Assembly (NCBI GenBank): GCA_902729315.2
Contig: LR746279.1
Location: 1,874,001 to 1,938,000 of the forward strand
Direction of reading: 5' to 3'
Origin: Spirodela intermedia
Lineage: Eukaryota > Streptophyta > Magnoliopsida > Alismatales > Araceae
Length of the DNA: 64,000 bases
This document shows, piece after piece, positions 62,444 to 64,000 of the stretch. Every line of letters begins with the position of its first letter. Position 1 is the stretch's first letter. Below the pieces are notes generated by a model. It was not told the DNA's origin. It saw only the letters and a program-made list of their open reading frames with translations, and searched no databases. Both the position numbers and the translations under genes were made by a program.

Positions 62444-63603
62444 CATCTTTCTCTCCCTCATTCCCTACGTCTCGCTCTATATATACATATATCTATTCAT
62501 CTGTGTATCAATCTGTCAATCTTTCTGTGTATCTATCTTCCTATCTTTATTTCCATCTTTCTATCGTTCTATCTAGCATCTATTTATCTATCTATGTATC
62601 TCTCTATGTTTCTAACTATGTTTCTGTTTATGTTTCTGTCTATCTTTCTATCTATGCATCTAACAACCTGTCTATCTATCTATCTATCTATATATGTATC
62701 CTTTTGTCTCGATACTTATCATTCACTCTCTTGACGTTTGAATGGGTGGCAGCCGGATATCACCGCGCCCGGTGTCAGCGTCATCGCTGCCTACAGCGAA
62801 GCTGTGGGTCCAACGGGCCTGGACTTCGACAAGCGGAGGGTGCCGTACGTCACGATATCAGGAACGTCGATGTCGTGCCCCCATATCTCGGGAATCGCCG
62901 CACTCCTCAAAACCCTGTACCCCGACTGGAGCCCGGCGGCGATCAAGTCTGCCATCATGACCACAGGTGAGCACAGAGTCAGAGCTGTATGAAAGTTTGC
63001 CCAGTTTTTCGACAACTAATCTTGGTCTCTTGCTGCTTTTACTCTGCTGCAGCGACGACCGAAGATAACCTGGGGAAGCCCATACTCGATTCCTCATTCT
63101 TGGCAGCCACCCCGTTCAGCTACGGCGCCGGGCACGTCCGTCCGAACCTCGCCATGGATCCGGGCCTTGTCTACGACCTGACGGTGGAGGACTACCTCCT
63201 GTTTCTCTGCGCCCTCGGGTACAACTCCAGTCAGGTCGCCATGTTCTCCGAGGCGTCCTTCTCTTGCCCGAAGAGCCCCTCCAAGCTTCTGGACTTCAAC
63301 TACCCCTCCATCAGCGTCCCGCAGCTCTCCAACCAGACGACCGTCACCAGGAAGGTGACGAACGTCGGCCCACCAGGTATATACAGAGCCCGAGTGGTAC
63401 CGCCGCCGGGAATCTCCGTGAAGGTGAATCCGGAGAGAATCGCGTTCAAAAGTGTCGGCGAGGTGAAGGAGTTCAAGGTCACAATGGAGGCCGAGAGAAG
63501 CGCGGCAGTCTTTGAATACCTCTTCGGGAGGTTGACCTGGTCTGACGGGGTCCACAATGTTGGAAGTCCCCTGATGGTCTTGGTCCTGCCGAAGGACCGG
63601 TGA
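59803..63603 (+). CDS. Subtilisin-like serine protease C (SBT5.3/AIR3-like)
   Basis: Tandem duplicate of subtilase A. Eleven exons join to 786 aa: 59803-59919, 59996-60108, 60190-60287, 60417-60581, 60648-60756, 61129-61663, 61744-61841, 61938-62183, 62260-62374, 62753-62966, 63053-63603. The first ATG is at 59803, at the same place as in A; an upstream in-frame GTG at 59788 is not a plausible start. Signal peptide with a run of six Leu, prodomain from [11 protein letters not shown], catalytic Asp163, His233 (DFDGHGTHT), Asn339 and Ser571, PA segment, FSSKGPN shared with A, and Fn3-like C-terminus ending LVLPKDR. The last third of exon 6 and most of exon 11 are nearly identical to A, while exons 1-5 differ by many substitutions. 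Intron 9 has (CT)n and TATC-rich tracts. Confidence 0.93.
62404..62700. repeat. (CT)n and (TATC)-rich tract in intron 9 of subtilase C
   Basis: A CT run at about 62404-62438 is followed from about 62475 by degenerate TATC/TTTC words. It explains the long Ser/Tyr/Leu-rich open frames on the plus strand. Confidence 0.9.
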
Positions 63604-64000
63604 ACATGAGTTGTGCCGGCACCAGATAAGCTAATAAGAGTAAACTGTGGAATCCCATGTTTACGGACACCAGATAAGCTTCCTTTGCCTGAAAAATGGA
63701 AACATTACGAGGAATATAGCGGGTCAATTACGGATGAATGGTTATGTTGACTTTCATTTAATGCTTTAGGTAAGCCATAAAAGTTGGACTGAAGTCATCA
63801 GCATTGCATGTCTAACGCTAACTCTGGTTGTAGGAATGAAAGTATAATCGATTGACTTGGGGTTTCGTTATAGGTTGAACTCTGGTCATTCGCATAACAG
63901 TGCATCCATATTTTAAAGTTTTATAACTGTACTCAAAACGGAAATTATTATTGAATTTCTTGTGGGTTCAGGTCTATCCTCAGGGATGCCTACCATTTCA
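63604..64000. other. 3' flank of subtilase C
   Basis: The first ~60 bp resemble the 3' flank of A and probably hold the start of the 3' UTR. Nothing further is recognised. Confidence 0.4.

Overview
The window is nuclear DNA of a flowering plant. The genes have many GT-AG introns. The three subtilase genes are very GC-rich and sit in AT-rich DNA full of decayed Copia and Ty3/gypsy retrotransposons. Long GA/CT microsatellites lie in introns and between genes. The GC-rich codon use would fit a monocot or an early-branching angiosperm, but I cannot name the species.

Layout. (1) 1-911: 3' end of a Copia element with its 3' LTR, inserted into intron 6 of a dead subtilase gene (925-2917, minus). 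(2) 2.9-31.4 kb: about 28 kb without an intact gene. It holds a second dead subtilase (7.86-10.74 kb, minus, split by a ~2 kb insertion), an AT-rich dispersed repeat family, a Copia LTR family (about 11.9-12.8 and 29.1-29.7 kb) with Copia integrase and gag remnants, and a Ty3/gypsy element (about 16.1-26.15 kb, minus). The gypsy element carries a nested solo LTR (18110-20175, with a 5-bp target-site duplication) and a ~65-bp scrap of plastid 16S rRNA gene. (3) 31.4-36.7 kb: a complete RGLG-type RING E3 ubiquitin ligase gene (minus, 11 coding exons, 401 aa), followed by an inverted ~845-bp copy of its exons 2 and 3. (4) 38.1-39.6 kb: a (GA)n tract, a ~136-bp minisatellite and a ~550-bp nearly pure purine block. 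(5) 39996-43229: a complete gene for mitochondrial ribosomal protein L46 (minus, 6 exons, 231 aa). (6) 44.3-63.6 kb: three complete tandem SBT5.3/AIR3-like subtilases on the plus strand, called A, B and C (790, 773 and 786 aa; 11 exons each; intact Asp/His/Ser triads).

A and C come from a duplication that includes the promoter. Their exon 6 end and exon 11 are almost identical, while their promoters, first exons and several introns have diverged, which is the pattern gene conversion leaves. With the two dead copies on the minus strand, the window shows a subtilase cluster that has expanded, inverted and partly decayed.

I found no CRISPR array, operon or other prokaryotic system and no tRNA gene. 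The most unusual items are the RGLG inverted duplication (a possible hairpin-RNA source), the nested retrotransposon stratigraphy, and the mosaic identity between subtilases A and C. All exon boundaries were read by eye from splice consensus, reading phase and comparison among the three paralogs; no alignment program was used.
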